Assembly (NCBI GenBank): GCA_028023455.1
Contig: JAQFVV010006208.1
Coordinates: 9,410,963-9,474,962, forward strand
Reading direction: 5' to 3'
Length of the DNA stretch: 64,000 bases
From: Epiperipatus broadwayi
Taxonomy: Eukaryota > Onychophora > Udeonychophora > Euonychophora > Peripatidae
Part shown: piece by piece, positions 34,975-46,709 of the stretch
How positions within the stretch are numbered: the stretch's first letter is position 1
Layout: each line of letters opens with the position of its first letter
Notes under the pieces: generated by a model
What the model saw: the letters and a program-made list of their open reading frames with translations, nothing else
Databases searched by the model: none
Told to the model about the DNA's origin: nothing
Program-made: the position numbers and the translations under genes

Positions 34975-36590
34975 TTGAATGATATAAGTTCACAAATAAT
35001 TAAATAGTTTTTTTTAAAAAAAAAAAAATAGACAAATTGGTAAATAGGTATATGAAATTTAGTTATAATGCATTATCAAATGAGTGCACGCACACCCACA
35101 TGTATAAAAAAGTGTATGAAATTTAATCATAATGCGATATGAAATAAGTGCACACATCCGTTTATTAACATTTATTATTAATTTCATTGTTAAAATATTT
35201 AACAAAAGTGATTTTAAATCAGTTTACTTCGTTTAATTTTTCCGTATTTCATGTGAATGAAGATAGAGATTGTCACCTGTCTTGACTTATTTGACACTAT
35301 GTGCGGTAAAATCAGTCATTCTATCTATCTATCAATATATCACTCACTTGGCAGACCACAGAATAGATTGAGGACAGTTCAATGTAAGGAACAACAGCGA
35401 GCGCGCAGTAGGTTGGACAACTTGGAAAATCAGGTTTAGATTTTTTTTTTACTTATAAAAGATGTTAGCAATAATTACGATTATTAAAATGCCCGATTTT
35501 TATTTATCAAAGCCTTGCAGATCGTCTGTCACCACGTGGTGGCGGGAAGTGAAGTGTGCAAAGCAGAGTGTAACACTTGTTGTCGCGAGGATCTGTTCAC
35601 ACGATTAATTACCCAGGGGTAAACGTAAAGCAAGCACAGACAAAGCTAACACCACAGGTAGCTCCACAAGTCATTAAACACTAACATAGACCCCCTGTGA
35701 CAATACAGCCGGTGCAACCATTACGACATAACCTTCATTATAACTGCTAGAATGATACGTCTTCAGTTTCAACTAAGATTAAAAAAGTAGGCAAATTGCC
35801 CGATAGTGAATAAAACAAAGGTTGCATAGAAAATAAGAAGATATTTTTTTCTCTTTGCTAAGGTCATAAAAGCTGAACATTAATGATAATAATAGGTATG
35901 GTTAATAAATGAAAAAAAAAAAAAAGTAACAGCAAATTAACTTTAATAACATGCTGGCTTAATAAACATGTTTTAAAGTGACGTAATGAAATAGTAGGAA
36001 AAAATTAGAACAAAAATAACATTTGATATAAATATTTTACTCTTTATATTTTAGGCATATATATATGAATAAAAATTTGTCGGATTTCAGTAGTCTTCTG
36101 TTTATAAGTGGTAAAGTTAAAGTTAATTTGATTAGTAAATGGGGTTTATCTATTTTACAAATTTCTTAATTTAAAAAAACAACAACACCCTTATAATAAA
36201 TATCTAAGACTGTTCGTTATTTATCAAATCATCTCTTTATCCTGCGTTAGTAAGTGTAAAGAATCACAAGATATTCTTATCCCGCAATGGAGTGGATAAA
36301 AGTGTGACGTAAATACTATGACATTTCTTGATAGTTAATTCTTTAAAAGAAAAAGTGAAGAAACCAAAAATGACATTCCCGCTGTTATCAAGTTTTATTT
36401 GTGATTGATTTATAAAGTTAATTCTATCTAAAAGTTTTTCAAGAAGTAAAGATTGGGTAAAATTTTGTTATAGTTGTAAATGTTAAGAAGCAAAAATAAA
36501 TTGCGTTAAGAGAACAACAGCGCAATGGAAATTAGCATGAACAATGATTATAGTGCTCCATTATTTAATTGCTTTCAGTCAGAATTTTTA
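34975..36590. other. Mixed-composition stretch
   Basis: About 35,500-35,760 is clearly richer in G+C than its surroundings and includes the 12-base palindrome CACCACGTGGTG, but I find no open frame or RNA fold I can name. The rest is AT-rich. Confidence 0.35.
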
Positions 36591-36597
36591 TAGTATG

Positions 36598-36921
36598 TAG
36601 AGGGATTTGAATTCAGGATTTTTCAGTTCATTTATCCTCCACACTATCTCGAGGAACCGACACACATGACCATACACATGCGAAAAAGATACCTGACCCC
36701 CAATATATGTATTTCGCGTAAAACCAGCACTCATCAGTTGGGCAGATCATAATCTCCCACACATATATACAATCAGTGCTCTATTTATATTAAGGTAGCA
36801 ATCCCTCAACGTATATTGGGGATCACGTATCTTTTCCGCATGCGTGTCATTATGTATAGGTTGTTTGATATAGAGTGGAGAAGAAATAGACTGAAAAATC
36901 CTGAATTCACATCTCTCTATT
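36598..36921. repeat. Family A foldback with one hammerhead
   Basis: Left end AGGGATTTGAATTCAGGATTT is mirrored by AAATCCTGAATTCACATCTC. The left arm has the complete unit with the ribozyme; the right arm keeps ATATTGGGGATCACGTATC and the end but has lost the ribozyme core. Confidence 0.75.
36704..36755 (-). ncRNA. Type I hammerhead ribozyme, family A
   Basis: Minus strand: CCCAA before the core pairs with UUGGG after it. Core CUGAUGA (plus 36,731-36,737), stem II begins GUG and closes CGC, giving a canonical G10.1-C11.1 pair, and GAAA lies at plus 36,712-36,715. Stem III is AUACAUAU, partly self-complementary. H17 is A. Confidence 0.68.
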
Positions 36922-37094
36922 TACATATATAGAAAACCTTCAGTATAAATAAACGACGAACTGCCTTAGAATTACATATGTAGTATGTGTTTTTTTATGA
37001 TGAATAGCATTTATAAAGTCATGCCGATAAGAGAATGCTGAGGTTCGCTCACATGATTATATAATCAAAATTATCCCAAATCCACAACTAGTAA

Positions 37095-37261
37095 ACGGGA
37101 TTCCAAGAGATTGTAAAAGACCCAGAAAGAGACCACATGTGAGATGGATGGATGAAATAAGAAAGTGTGCAGGGGTAATGTGGAGAAAAGAAGCTAAAAA
37201 TCGGAGAAGATGGATTGAACTTGGAGAGACCTTCATCCTGCAGTGGATTGATAATGGTTGA
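37095..37261 (+). pseudogene. LINE ORF2 C-terminus (5'-truncated)
   Basis: Second copy of the 22,613 fragment: reads CKRPRKRPHVRWMDEIRKCAG then RWIELGETFILQWIDNG and a TGA stop, followed by a (TGA)n-type tail. Extreme 5' truncation is normal for LINE insertion. Confidence 0.85.
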
Positions 37262-37710
37262 TGATGATGATGATAATGATATATTGTGAACTTTAGATTT
37301 TCCCTGAAGCTAAATGTCAGGGCATGTCTTATGCTAAAATATCTATAAATATATATAATTTTAATTTTATAGTAAATAGATTTTGTTAGTGTCTTATAAT
37401 ACTATGATTATGAATATAAAAAGTTAATATATCAACATTGTAAAATAATTTTTGATAGCTTAACTTATAATATTTTAGTCCTGAATAAGTGCTCTTCATA
37501 CCCAAAACAAAATGTTGATTTAGTTACAATTTAATTGCTAAAATGTTTTATAAAGATAATATTAAGCTTCAGCTTAAAAACCAAGTTCAAACTTATACTT
37601 AAGTGTGCTAATAATTAAATTGAATTTATAAAGCATTAATCTAACGTTAATTTTAACACAAAATATTATAATTAAGTATTTTTAATTTATTTGCTTACAA
37701 CCAGTTTATA

Positions 37711-38198
37711 TATAGGATATATGAGCGTAGACTTTCACACGACCCATCACTCTCCACTCTATCTCATAACACTGATACACTTGAACACATATATGTCGAA
37801 AAGATAAATAATCAACCAATATACATATTTCATGCTAAACCAGCAATCGTCAGTTGGTCCAGATTATCAACTCTACACATATATGCAATAAGTGCTCAGA
37901 TGAGCGTTCCATCATCAGATTTTCAATTGGATGGATGGTTGAAGAGTTGGCGTGTGGAGTGGATTGAAGCCTGTCCATTAAAGTATGAAGATTAACTATT
38001 TAAATATATATCTGAGCACTTATTGCATATATGTGTAGAGATGATAATCTGGACCAACATGATTGCTGGTTTAGCATGAAGTACGTATATTGGTGATTAT
38101 TCATCTTTTCGACATATATGTGTTCAAGTGTATCAGTGTTATGAGATAGAGTGGAAAGTGGTGGATCGTGTGAAAGTCTGTGCTCATATACCCTATAT
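37711..38198. repeat. Family A foldback element
   Basis: TATAGGATATATGAGCGTAGAC at the left mirrors the right end CTGTGCTCATATACCCTATA. Each arm of about 210 bases contains a hammerhead unit. The minus-strand unit (left) is intact; the plus-strand unit (right, about 38,048-38,105) has lost part of CTGATGA (CAACATGATT) and has GAAG for GAAA. The centre carries ATCAGATTTTCAATTGGATGG. Confidence 0.85.
37807..37868 (-). ncRNA. Type I hammerhead ribozyme, family A
   Basis: Minus strand: helix I AUAAUC-[UGG]-ACCAA pairs with UUGGU-[U]-GAUUAU. Core CUGACGA (plus 37,847-37,853) fits CUGANGA, stem II UGCU-GGUUU-AGCA, GAAA (plus 37,828-37,831). Stem III AUAUGUAU is almost self-complementary; H17 is A. 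The UGG internal loop opposite stem-loop II is where type I ribozymes make stabilising tertiary contacts. Confidence 0.8.
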
Positions 38199-38401
38199 AT
38201 TACATACATTGATACAGGTATATAATAAGCCTATATTTCAGTTACAAGCAGTTTAGTAAAGTTAATAATAATTAAAAATAGGATTTTTAAATAATAGACA
38301 AATGAATGCCTGGATGCATGAATAAATGTAGGGTTTAATTTTAATATTTATTTAGTTTAAAGTACTTATTAAATGTCTAATTTTAGAAAGACAATATAAA
38401 A

Positions 38402-39268
38402 TTATAAACAATGAGGATTGCCAATTCTTCTACAAGCTTTGTGATAAATGTTTAGCCAGAGCCAGCACTTAAAATATCTATCAGGAACTCCTCCCCAAAC
38501 CCCTGACCATGGTTTCATGCTTTGGCACTCTTCAGAGAGGTGTCAGGTAGGTTCAGACACTAGATCTAAAAACACCAACCCAAAGCCAAGCACTTATCTA
38601 AAAGTTATCTATTGAGAGGAAAATCTGAAATTTTTAGGCATCTACATGTCTTCAAACCCAGCTATCCAACTCAAATAGCTATATGGGGCTGATAGATCTT
38701 CAGCCATACCATATATTAGTAGTCTTAGCAATATAAAATTGCATAAGACTTATGGCAGAGACTATAAATAGTCAAAATAAGAGTCATAGATCACATGACT
38801 CTATCTCTTAAGCTTGTAAGTTATAAACAATGAGGATTGCCAATTTCTCTACAAGCTTTGTGATAAATGCTTAGCCATATCCAGCACTAATTTTGACTAT
38901 ATATAGTCTTTGCCATAAGTCTTCTGCAATTTTATATTGCTACTACTACTAATATATGGTATGGCTGAAGATCTATCAGCCCCATATAACTATTTGGGTT
39001 GGATATCTGGGTTTGAAGACATGTAGATGTCTAAAATTTTCAGATTTTCCTCTTAATAGATAACTTTTAGATAAGTGCTTGGCTTTGGGTTGGTACTTTT
39101 AGATCTAGTGTCTGAACCTACCCTGACACCTCTCTGAGGAGTGCCAAAGCACAAAACCATGGTCAGGGGTTTGGGGAGGGGTTCCTGACAGAGATATTTT
39201 AAGTGCTGGCTCTGGCTAAGCATTTATCACAAAGCTTGTAGAGGAATTGGCAATCCTCATTGTTTATA
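38402..39268. repeat. 0.87-kb nested foldback (family D)
   Basis: ATAAACAATGAGGATTGCCA at the left mirrors TGGCAATCCTCATTGTTTAT at the right. The outer 230 bases are the 29,021 family. Inside, ATCTACATGTCTTCAAACCC and the following 120 bases mirror 38,880-39,040. The centre (about 38,785-38,890) repeats the element end: GAGTCATAGATCACATGACTC, CTTAAGCTTGTAAGTTATAAAC and the start of the left arm again. Confidence 0.85.
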
Positions 39269-39369
39269 ACTTACAAGCTTAAGAGATAGGGTCATGTGAT
39301 CTATGACTCTTATTTTGACAATATAAAATTATATTCTGAGAAACTTATCTCAGTTAAAATAAATAATAA

Positions 39370-39490
39370 ATGTAATAAATATAATAAGTCCACTTATATG
39401 CAACTATGGAGAAGCTTGTTATAAGCCGTATTTCATTTATAGAAATAATAATCTTCTCTATAGTTGCATATAAGTGGACTTATTACATTA
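39370..39490. repeat. Small foldback
   Basis: TAATAAGTCCACTTATATGC mirrors GCATATAAGTGGACTTATTA, followed inward by AACTATGGAGAAG against CTTCTCTATAGTT. The arms are about 35 bases. Confidence 0.8.
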
Positions 39491-39537
39491 ACTATTCCAT
39501 GATAAATTTAAATTATGAGATAATTTAGCTCATATCT

Positions 39538-39844
39538 CAGGGGTCCCCAACCCTATGCCCATGGGCACCATGGCGCCCACAAACTATTTTACATGTGCTC
39601 GTTGCTATCTGAACACGATAAAAAATTATTTATCTGATGCAAATAAATTTAATTTTTAAGATTTCTTATAAATTATTGTATTATATTGTAATCAAATTGT
39701 AGGTCATATTATACTTTTACAGCGTAAAAGGGTCTATCATTAATAATATCCAACTATAAATTTACATTGAAAAATAAATAGTGCCCACCACCTAGCCGGT
39801 ATTATAGAATGTGCTCTTAAGTGCAAAAATGTTGGGGACCGCTA
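39538..39844. mobile_element. hAT-type MITE with 8-bp target duplication
   Basis: Ends CAGGGGTCCCCAAC and GTTGGGGACCGCTA are imperfect inverted repeats of about 14 bases. They are flanked on both sides by TCATATCT (39,530-39,537 and 39,845-39,852). An 8-bp duplication and YAGNG-type ends are the hAT hallmarks. The 307-base body has no transposase, so it depended on an autonomous partner. Confidence 0.9.
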
Positions 39845-39859
39845 TCATATCTGGAAGAT

Positions 39860-40980
39860 ATTTAGGTAGATTTATTCTGTGGTATTTAGATTGGTTATAA
39901 AATCCCTTACCTATTCTTGACATCTGAATGCCATCCTACATTATTATTTAACTTATCCCAAATTAAGAGATCATATTGTATTTTATTTAAAATCAATAAT
40001 ATTTATTATTATTATTATTGTAATTGTGATAAGACACTAGTTTAGAGATAAGTGTATGTCTTTACTTTATTTGCTAGGATTTCATTCTATGTGGAATAGA
40101 TCTGAAGATCAAAAATGAATTTATTTGATGTCTAAAATAATCATATTTCCCTGAGATACCCTTATTTGTTTCATGAGCCACATTCTGATGAAGAAATTTA
40201 TTTTCAAAAGTTGAAACTTTTGTGGCAAAGATTTAAAATAGCATTTCCAAATTTTAAAAAATTAAATGTAATATTTATCTGAGCATAGCAGTGAGATACT
40301 TAAGAGATGCTTACAGTGCTGACAAGAAAGATGGAAGTGGTAGTAGCCATTGAAGAGAAGAATTTTTAAAAGTAACCTCAATGGCATATTCTTGTAATAT
40401 CAGGAGTATTGTATTTGTATTAGAGCCATTCAAGAGTTCTTTTAAGTTATTAATAATATTGATTAATATATTAATAATATTTTATTATAATTACTTATTC
40501 CTTTATCTTCTCTTATTGTGGCACCCTAAACCCACTGAGCTTAGTTAGTTGCATCCTCATTTGGTTTATACTATATGTCTTTTAACAATTTGCATCTGTT
40601 CTTGTATTTTGTCTGGTTACTATTTGCATCCGTCTCTTTTAGAGATTATAATCCCAATATCAATAATAATCAACAATCTCAATATGTTGTCATGGCAACC
40701 TTTTTTTTTAACAATAAAGGTATTATTGATATTGGAATTGTCTAAATCTTGACTGATTTTAATGAATACTTATAAACCTATGTAGCCTTGAGAATTATTA
40801 CATTTACCATTTAAGTAATATATATATATATATATATATATGATTTAGTGACATTTGATTTAGTTGATTATAGTATAAATATTTAGTCACTGACAATCTA
40901 TTATTAAATTAATTTTTATGATGCCATTTGACACAGGTAATTATTTTCACTTGGTATTTGGTTAATCATTATTGGATTGC
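39860..40980. other. AT-rich stretch with a small palindrome
   Basis: At 40,650-40,740 ATCCCAATATCAATAATAA mirrors TATTATTGATATTGGAAT around TTGTCATGGCAACC, a short relative of the palindrome at 53,132. (TA)n occurs near 40,820. No gene seen. Confidence 0.55.
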
Positions 40981-40990
40981 TATAAAATAT

Positions 40991-41092
40991 CAAGCGTTGG
41001 TGGTTGAGAGGTTAGATCAGCCGCCTTACAAGCAGTTGTCCCGGGTTAGCAGGTTCGCTTCCCGACCGATGTTATGACACATGAAAAAAAAA
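40991..41092 (+). repeat. tRNA-derived SINE
   Basis: TCAAGCGTTGGTGGTTGAGAGG (A box), CCTTACAAGCAGTTGTCCCGG, AGGTTCGCTTCCCG (B box) and GATGTTATGACACATG followed by nine A. Same family as 55,932 and 62,581; no clear target duplication found. Confidence 0.82.
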
Positions 41093-41099
41093 TGCAGTT

Positions 41100-42358
41100 A
41101 TATGGAAAGATTTATTTTTACTATGACTGCCATCATCTGGTACAAATTAAAAAAAAAATATTTATTTATTATGATCACACAACTTTTGGTTTATATTTAT
41201 CTCCAATATATAAATAAATCATCTCTGATCCAAATGTAAATATTCAACACCTATATAAATATTATTATTTATTTTTTATTTAATTTTTTTTTACTCTGTG
41301 TAATATTTATATACGAGTTAGATATTTATCTCCAATACATATTAGAAATGCTACTAATCTTCTATTTACATCCTATTCAATTATTTATTACTTCATTAAA
41401 AACATTTGCAATAAGGATTTCGTTTCTTTAGTAAATATATAAAATGTAAATAAAATCACATGATCATGACCCATATTCAGCTACCACGCTTGTGATCTGG
41501 TTTGTGAAGTAGGGTAAAGAATCAAAATTGATTTATGATTTAAGAAATGTTTGTATTCTTGTTCATATATCCATCCGATAAGCAACTCAGATGAAGTAAC
41601 TGATTATTTAGCTATTCTTAGTTATATAATGAAATAAATAAAGAAAATTATAATACCTATTGTGCAATGTCTGATTAGCTAGAAAATATATTTTGTACAT
41701 CACTGCTTAACCAGAAAAAGGGGTACTTACCTATTAGTCCTGTGACTTGGAGCATGTATTGGACATGCTGTCCCTTTTCACATTCGTATCGATTCACTGA
41801 TAACATTCTTATCTAGTGATCTGATCAAAATAACCTGTACACAGATCTTGTATATGATATTTTTCGCAAGATTTGAAAAAAAAGTAACATATACACGGAT
41901 CTTATACATTATATTTTATCACAATATTTACAAAGTTATTCACAGTTGAATACATATATGAAGAGAGCTAGCATGTCTAATATGTTCTCTGCATCACAGG
42001 ATTAATATGTAAGTTTAGGACTAAAAAATATGTAAACTTAGGATTAAAAAGACTACTTTCACACAAAAAATATAAACAATTTGGAGTATAATGTACAAAA
42101 AAAAAAAACACTTTAAAATTACATTTTTAGCAGCAGTTAAAGGAAAAAATTTAAAACATGGGGTGGAATAGACATTTAAAACAATACGAAAGATATGAAT
42201 TTGACTATAAAATCGCTAAATCACAAAAATTGCCTAAAATACTAAGCATTTACACAAAATATATACATTTTCATGAAAAAGTATACAATTTATAAATATG
42301 AACTTGACCATAAAATTGCTAAATTACAAAAATTGCCCGAAATATTATTTAAAAATGT
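41100..42358. other. AT-rich stretch
   Basis: Contains short direct repeats near 41,840-41,920 (ACACGGATCTT..AT) and 42,180-42,345 (TTGACTATAAAATCGCTAAATCACAAAA and its variant). TTTTCACATTCGTATCGATTCACTG at about 41,776 shares the start of the 3.65-kb foldback arm. No gene recognised. Confidence 0.45.
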
Positions 42359-43272
42359 GTAATCATGACTGATAGCTGTCGCGACACTTCGCCCTCTATT
42401 TTTAAAAAACTGAACTAAATTTTTTTCGTATTAAGTGTATCTAACTTTAATCAGTGTATCTAACTAGAAATAAGTTATATCTAAGTATAAAAGTTAATAA
42501 AAAAAAATATAAAAAAAACTTACATTTTTATGCGTAGTTTTGACTTGTAAAGCATATCTAACAGTCGTAACTGTATATATAACTATAAATAAATAAACTA
42601 TATTAACTATAAATGTTTATACATAAACATTAATAAATATAATAAAATGAACTTACATTTCCTGCAGGCAGGATCTGTGGTTTGAACTACATTATCATCA
42701 GTGATGGCTGGCGTGCGTATAATAATATCAGCGGTCTTTCTAATGGTATATATCTCCACTCTGTCATCGTCCATCAAGACAACTTTGTTGACCCGGACGA
42801 TGAACTTATACACACCAATAATGTGGAAAATATGTGGATGAGAGCAAAGTGTAAGCTAAAATACCAATTTGGTTCTCATCCTACCTGCAGGAATTTTCAT
42901 TTAGAAATATGCATGAATGTGACCGCATTTTTGTGCATTTCCTCGTGTGTGTAGCTGAAAACTACATATAAAAATGTAAATTCATTTTTTTTATTTATTC
43001 ATTTTTATGTAAAAACATTTATAGTTAATATAGTTTATTTATTTATAGTTATATATACAGTAAGGACCGTTAGATATACTTTGCAAGTCAAAACTACGCA
43101 TAAAAATGTAAGTTTTTTTTAATTCTTTTTTATTAACATTTATACTTAGATATAGTTTATTTATAGTTAGATACACTTAGCATAGTTAGATACATTTAGT
43201 AGGGAAAAAAATGTAGTTCAGTTTTTTAAAAATAGAGGGCGAAATGTCACGACCGCTATCAGTCATGATTAC
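42359..43272 (+). mobile_element. Merlin-type DNA transposon remnant with about 290-bp TIRs
   Basis: GTAATCATGACTGATAGC at the left mirrors GCTATCAGTCATGATTAC at the right. The inverted match continues with interruptions for about 290 bases (to about 42,650 and from about 42,965), including CGCCCTCTATTTTTAAAAAA. Between the arms lies a fragment of a transposase. The interior is too short for a whole transposase, so this is a deletion derivative. No clear target duplication found. Confidence 0.8.
42661..42954 (+). pseudogene. Merlin / IS1595-like transposase fragment
   Basis: Reads through IISDGWRAYNNI, HSVIVHQDNFVDPDDELIH and TNNVENMWMRAKCKLK. This is the C-terminal half of the DDE domain of Merlin (IS1016/IS1595-related) transposases: S-D-x-W-x-A-Y with the second catalytic Asp, NFVDP, then HTxxxExxW with the final Glu. 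The first catalytic Asp and the N-terminus are missing, so the fragment cannot be active. It lies inside inverted repeats of the element. Confidence 0.85.
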
Positions 43273-43279
43273 CAAAAAA

Positions 43280-45020
43280 CGCATAAAATATACACATAAG
43301 TTACTTATCTTGCAATATATAACAATGCATAAATGGAAGTGGTCTGCTGTATTTTATTATAAGTGGATCAAATATTCCTGGAAAATGGAGATTTCAAGTA
43401 AAAAAAACTCACTTTTTCCCTCCAAAATGACCATATGATTGTGGAGTATATCGCCTGAAATGGGACTTGGTTGAAAAACGATAATAAATCTATTTTTTTT
43501 TAAAAATAAAACAAAAAAATTTTTTTTCCACAAAATCAGAAAATGTAAAATTTTTATTAATAATTCATGTTGACAGCCAATTATTTTTTATTTCCTTCAT
43601 TATGCAAAAGGAATGCATTGACATCTATACCACATAATATCGGCAAATATGAATCCTGATGTTTGCCGTGATGTTCGGCACTGTTGCATATTATGCCATT
43701 TCGCTAAATCTCAAAATCTTTTGATGTTTTGGGGAAAGGACAGTTATTTACTCAGCTAAAATCAAATGAATTAAGAAACAATGAAATTGAAAGTGGACAA
43801 TAACTATGAAGAAAAAATGTACTGCAATTGAAATCAAGCTGTTGTCAGAATGAAATCTTAAACAAAAATTGAGTAAAAGAAAATTGGTTTTGGAAAAAAA
43901 ATTATTTTATTACCGGATCGGATAAAAATATGTTTTGATATGAGATCAGATTTACTTGGATTTATTTGACCTAATCACAATGTTACACATTTATCATCGA
44001 TATGAAAAGGCGCAACAGGTCTAATGCATGCTGCGTCACTGGACAAATATGTAAGTACTGAAAAAGGTGCTTTAAATCATTTGTTCTTTAAAGGACTGTG
44101 TAAAGGATATTTTATTTAAAGTTCAATCTATATATACTGTTAAAGTATATTGTATGATTTTATCTTAGCATATTCTTTAGACAGAATACTGGTGTAATAA
44201 TAGTAAGAACTTTTATTATATTATTAATATATCTTAAGCAATGAAGTGAATACATATAAAATTTTGTTTATTATGTCAGCTGTTCTAAACATATAATCGT
44301 ATGAGTGTTTAGTTCTTATTTTCTCTCTTATATATGAAATCTGAATTTATGTTAACAACAAACTATATTTTAAAAACTATAGTTTGTTTACTCTTTTTTT
44401 AAATGATTAATATATTTTATAGCAATTAAATTGAATAAACTTTCACCAGTTATTTTGAACTTCTATTTAACAATTTTTATACAATTTTTTTAAATATATA
44501 TTCCTGGCAAAATAAAATGCAAAATGAAATTATATGACTATCCATGTGAATAATTAATTATAAATACAGTTTCTCTGCAACTGTCCAGGTCGTATAACCA
44601 TATAGTATAGAAAATCTAGGGCTAATATTTCAATCAGAATAATACAACATAAACCATTATATAAGAGTGCTATAGACAACCCTGAAAATAAGACTGTTTT
44701 TTTTAACCACAAAAAAGTAATACGATCACAGCTACGATTCACAATCAGTCAACTTGGTGTGCCTAGAGAGAGATTACCAGAAAAGAAAGGTCAAAAAAAC
44801 TTCTTTATTGCCAACCATAGAAATGTAATAAAGCAAAAAACAATATTCAGCTATCTAATACAAGGATTATGTAAATGACTTAATTTACATAGCATGTATT
44901 TTCATAGTATGCATAATTAGATCTTAGTATAAATAACCGCAGCAATAACAACAGCTAAAATGAAGGCTATAATTGTGGTACTTTCCACTGAAAGTGTAAC
45001 ACAGCTGTATGGTATAATGA
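43280..45020. other. AT-rich stretch
   Basis: One small hairpin, ACAAACTATATTTTAAAAACTATAGTTTGT (about 44,361-44,390). No gene or other repeat recognised. Confidence 0.4.
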
Positions 45021-45027
45021 GAAGACA

Positions 45028-45084
45028 TAATGGTTCCAACACAATTGAAATAAAACAAGTATTTCAATTGTGTTGGAACCATTA
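45028..45084. repeat. Perfect short hairpin
   Basis: AATGGTTCCAACACAATTGA and its exact reverse complement TCAATTGTGTTGGAACCATT are separated by about 15 bases. The arms are about 23 bases with no mismatch, an unusually well preserved small palindrome. Confidence 0.85.
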
Positions 45085-45362
45085 TTAATTACTGAAAACA
45101 ACATTATGGACGAATTTATGTTTGACCATTGTTAAGGGTTAATAATGAGAAGAAAGAAACCACTTCATTACACTTACAGACTAATGTACACTTACAGACT
45201 AATGTATATAAAAGAATTATATATAGTTTAAATAAATTGAGATATTTAAAAAGATAGAGCTTTACAAAAATTATTATGTAAGTGTATATATTGGAACCAA
45301 TTACAAAAAAAAAAGTTGTAATTATAAATTTATTTAATGCACATTGATTACATAAGTAATAT

Positions 45363-45653
45363 TTACAAAGGCAATAAACCTAAAACGTGTGGTTGAAAAT
45401 GTGAAGGTAGGGACCTCTATAGGTCTTAACCACAAGCTTATGCATTGGAAGAAAAGAGGGGAACCCCTTTTTTACTTCAACCTACGCTCTCATATCTAAC
45501 CATTTCAGCTTCACCTATTTATATAGAAAGTAGGTTGAAGTAAAGAAGGGATTCCCCTCTTTTCTGACAATGCATAAGCTTGTGGTTAAGACCTTTAGAG
45601 GTCCCTGCCTTCACATTTCCAACCGCACATGCTTTAGGTTTATGGCCTTAGTA
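45363..45653. repeat. Foldback element
   Basis: TTACAAAGGCAATAAACCTAA mirrors TTAGGTTTATGGCCTTAGTAA. Inner arms GTCTTAACCACAAGCTTATG and AGAAAAGAGGGGAACCCC also mirror. Arms are about 125 bases and the loop about 35. Confidence 0.85.
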
Positions 45654-45989
45654 AAAAAAAAAAGTGTATATAAAATTTATACCCTATCTCAGGGATATAA
45701 ACGAATATAAAAATATTTAAAATAAACAAATTAAATATGGATATTATAAAGAAAATACATTGGGTTTAGTACTCATTTGGATGGGAAATAAAAATCTTAA
45801 TATGAGTGAGTTCATGTTTATTGTCCTAATAAAAAAAAAATCCAGATATATGATTGGTGGTAGCAAATTATTTTTTTTGTACTCTGAATGCAAGTAATCT
45901 ACTGTAAAGTTGGACCAAATATTAAATTATTTCATTGTAAATTGACTTGTTGAATGTTCTATATATATTGGCACATTTTAACAAATAGC

Positions 45990-46705
45990 ATTGATTATTA
46001 AACCAATAAAACGTCACATGATCAACATTCTTTATGCGTATGCAAGCTGTTTTCACAGAGATTAAACTGTCCATACTGTAGCACCTTCTCAGTTCAGGCC
46101 AGAGTTATCAATAAATGCAAGAAGGTTTATGCATAAAATCCCTATCTAGTATCTACTCATCCAATATCCCCAGACTAGTTTTTAGCTTGTGGCTTTCATC
46201 AGCGCAGAGCCTTTGATCTGAGAGCACTGCACTTAGATCTTAAAATCTAATGCAATCCTCCAGTAGCCATCTGTTAGATTATTAGCTAATTATAATTCTT
46301 TGAGGTGTGTAAGCATAAAATATGGTTACTACCCAATAGGATTATGGTGACAGTGGTTATTAAAAAACCAAGGACACCAAAAAGTATAAACGCTGAACTG
46401 AGCAGATCTATATGACTATAAAAGCTAATGAATTTGAATTGAAAACATTATTGTTCTTATTTTGAACTCAAAGCTTTATAGTTAGCTAATAAGGTAAAGG
46501 GTGACAGCTGGGGAGGGGGTGCATTAGATTCTAAAGTCTAGGTGCAGTGCTTTCAGATCCAAGGCTCCTCACTGATGAAAGACATGAGAAAAAAACTAGT
46601 CTGGGGATATTGGATAAGTAGGCACTAGATAGGGATTTTATGCACAAACCTTCTTGCATCCATTGATTACTCTGGCTTGCACTGAATGACACTACTGTAT
46701 AATTT
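45990..46705. repeat. Family B inverted pair, both hammerheads broken
   Basis: The left unit (about 45,990-46,290) is inverted: CACATGATCAACATTCTTTATG to TGCACTTAGATCTTAAAATC. The right unit (46,315-46,705) is direct. Left core (minus) keeps CTGATGA but GAAA is AAAA; right core (plus, about 46,560-46,610) keeps CTGATGA and ACTAGTC but also has AAAA. Neither is expected to cleave. Confidence 0.75.
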
Positions 46706-46709
46706 TGAG

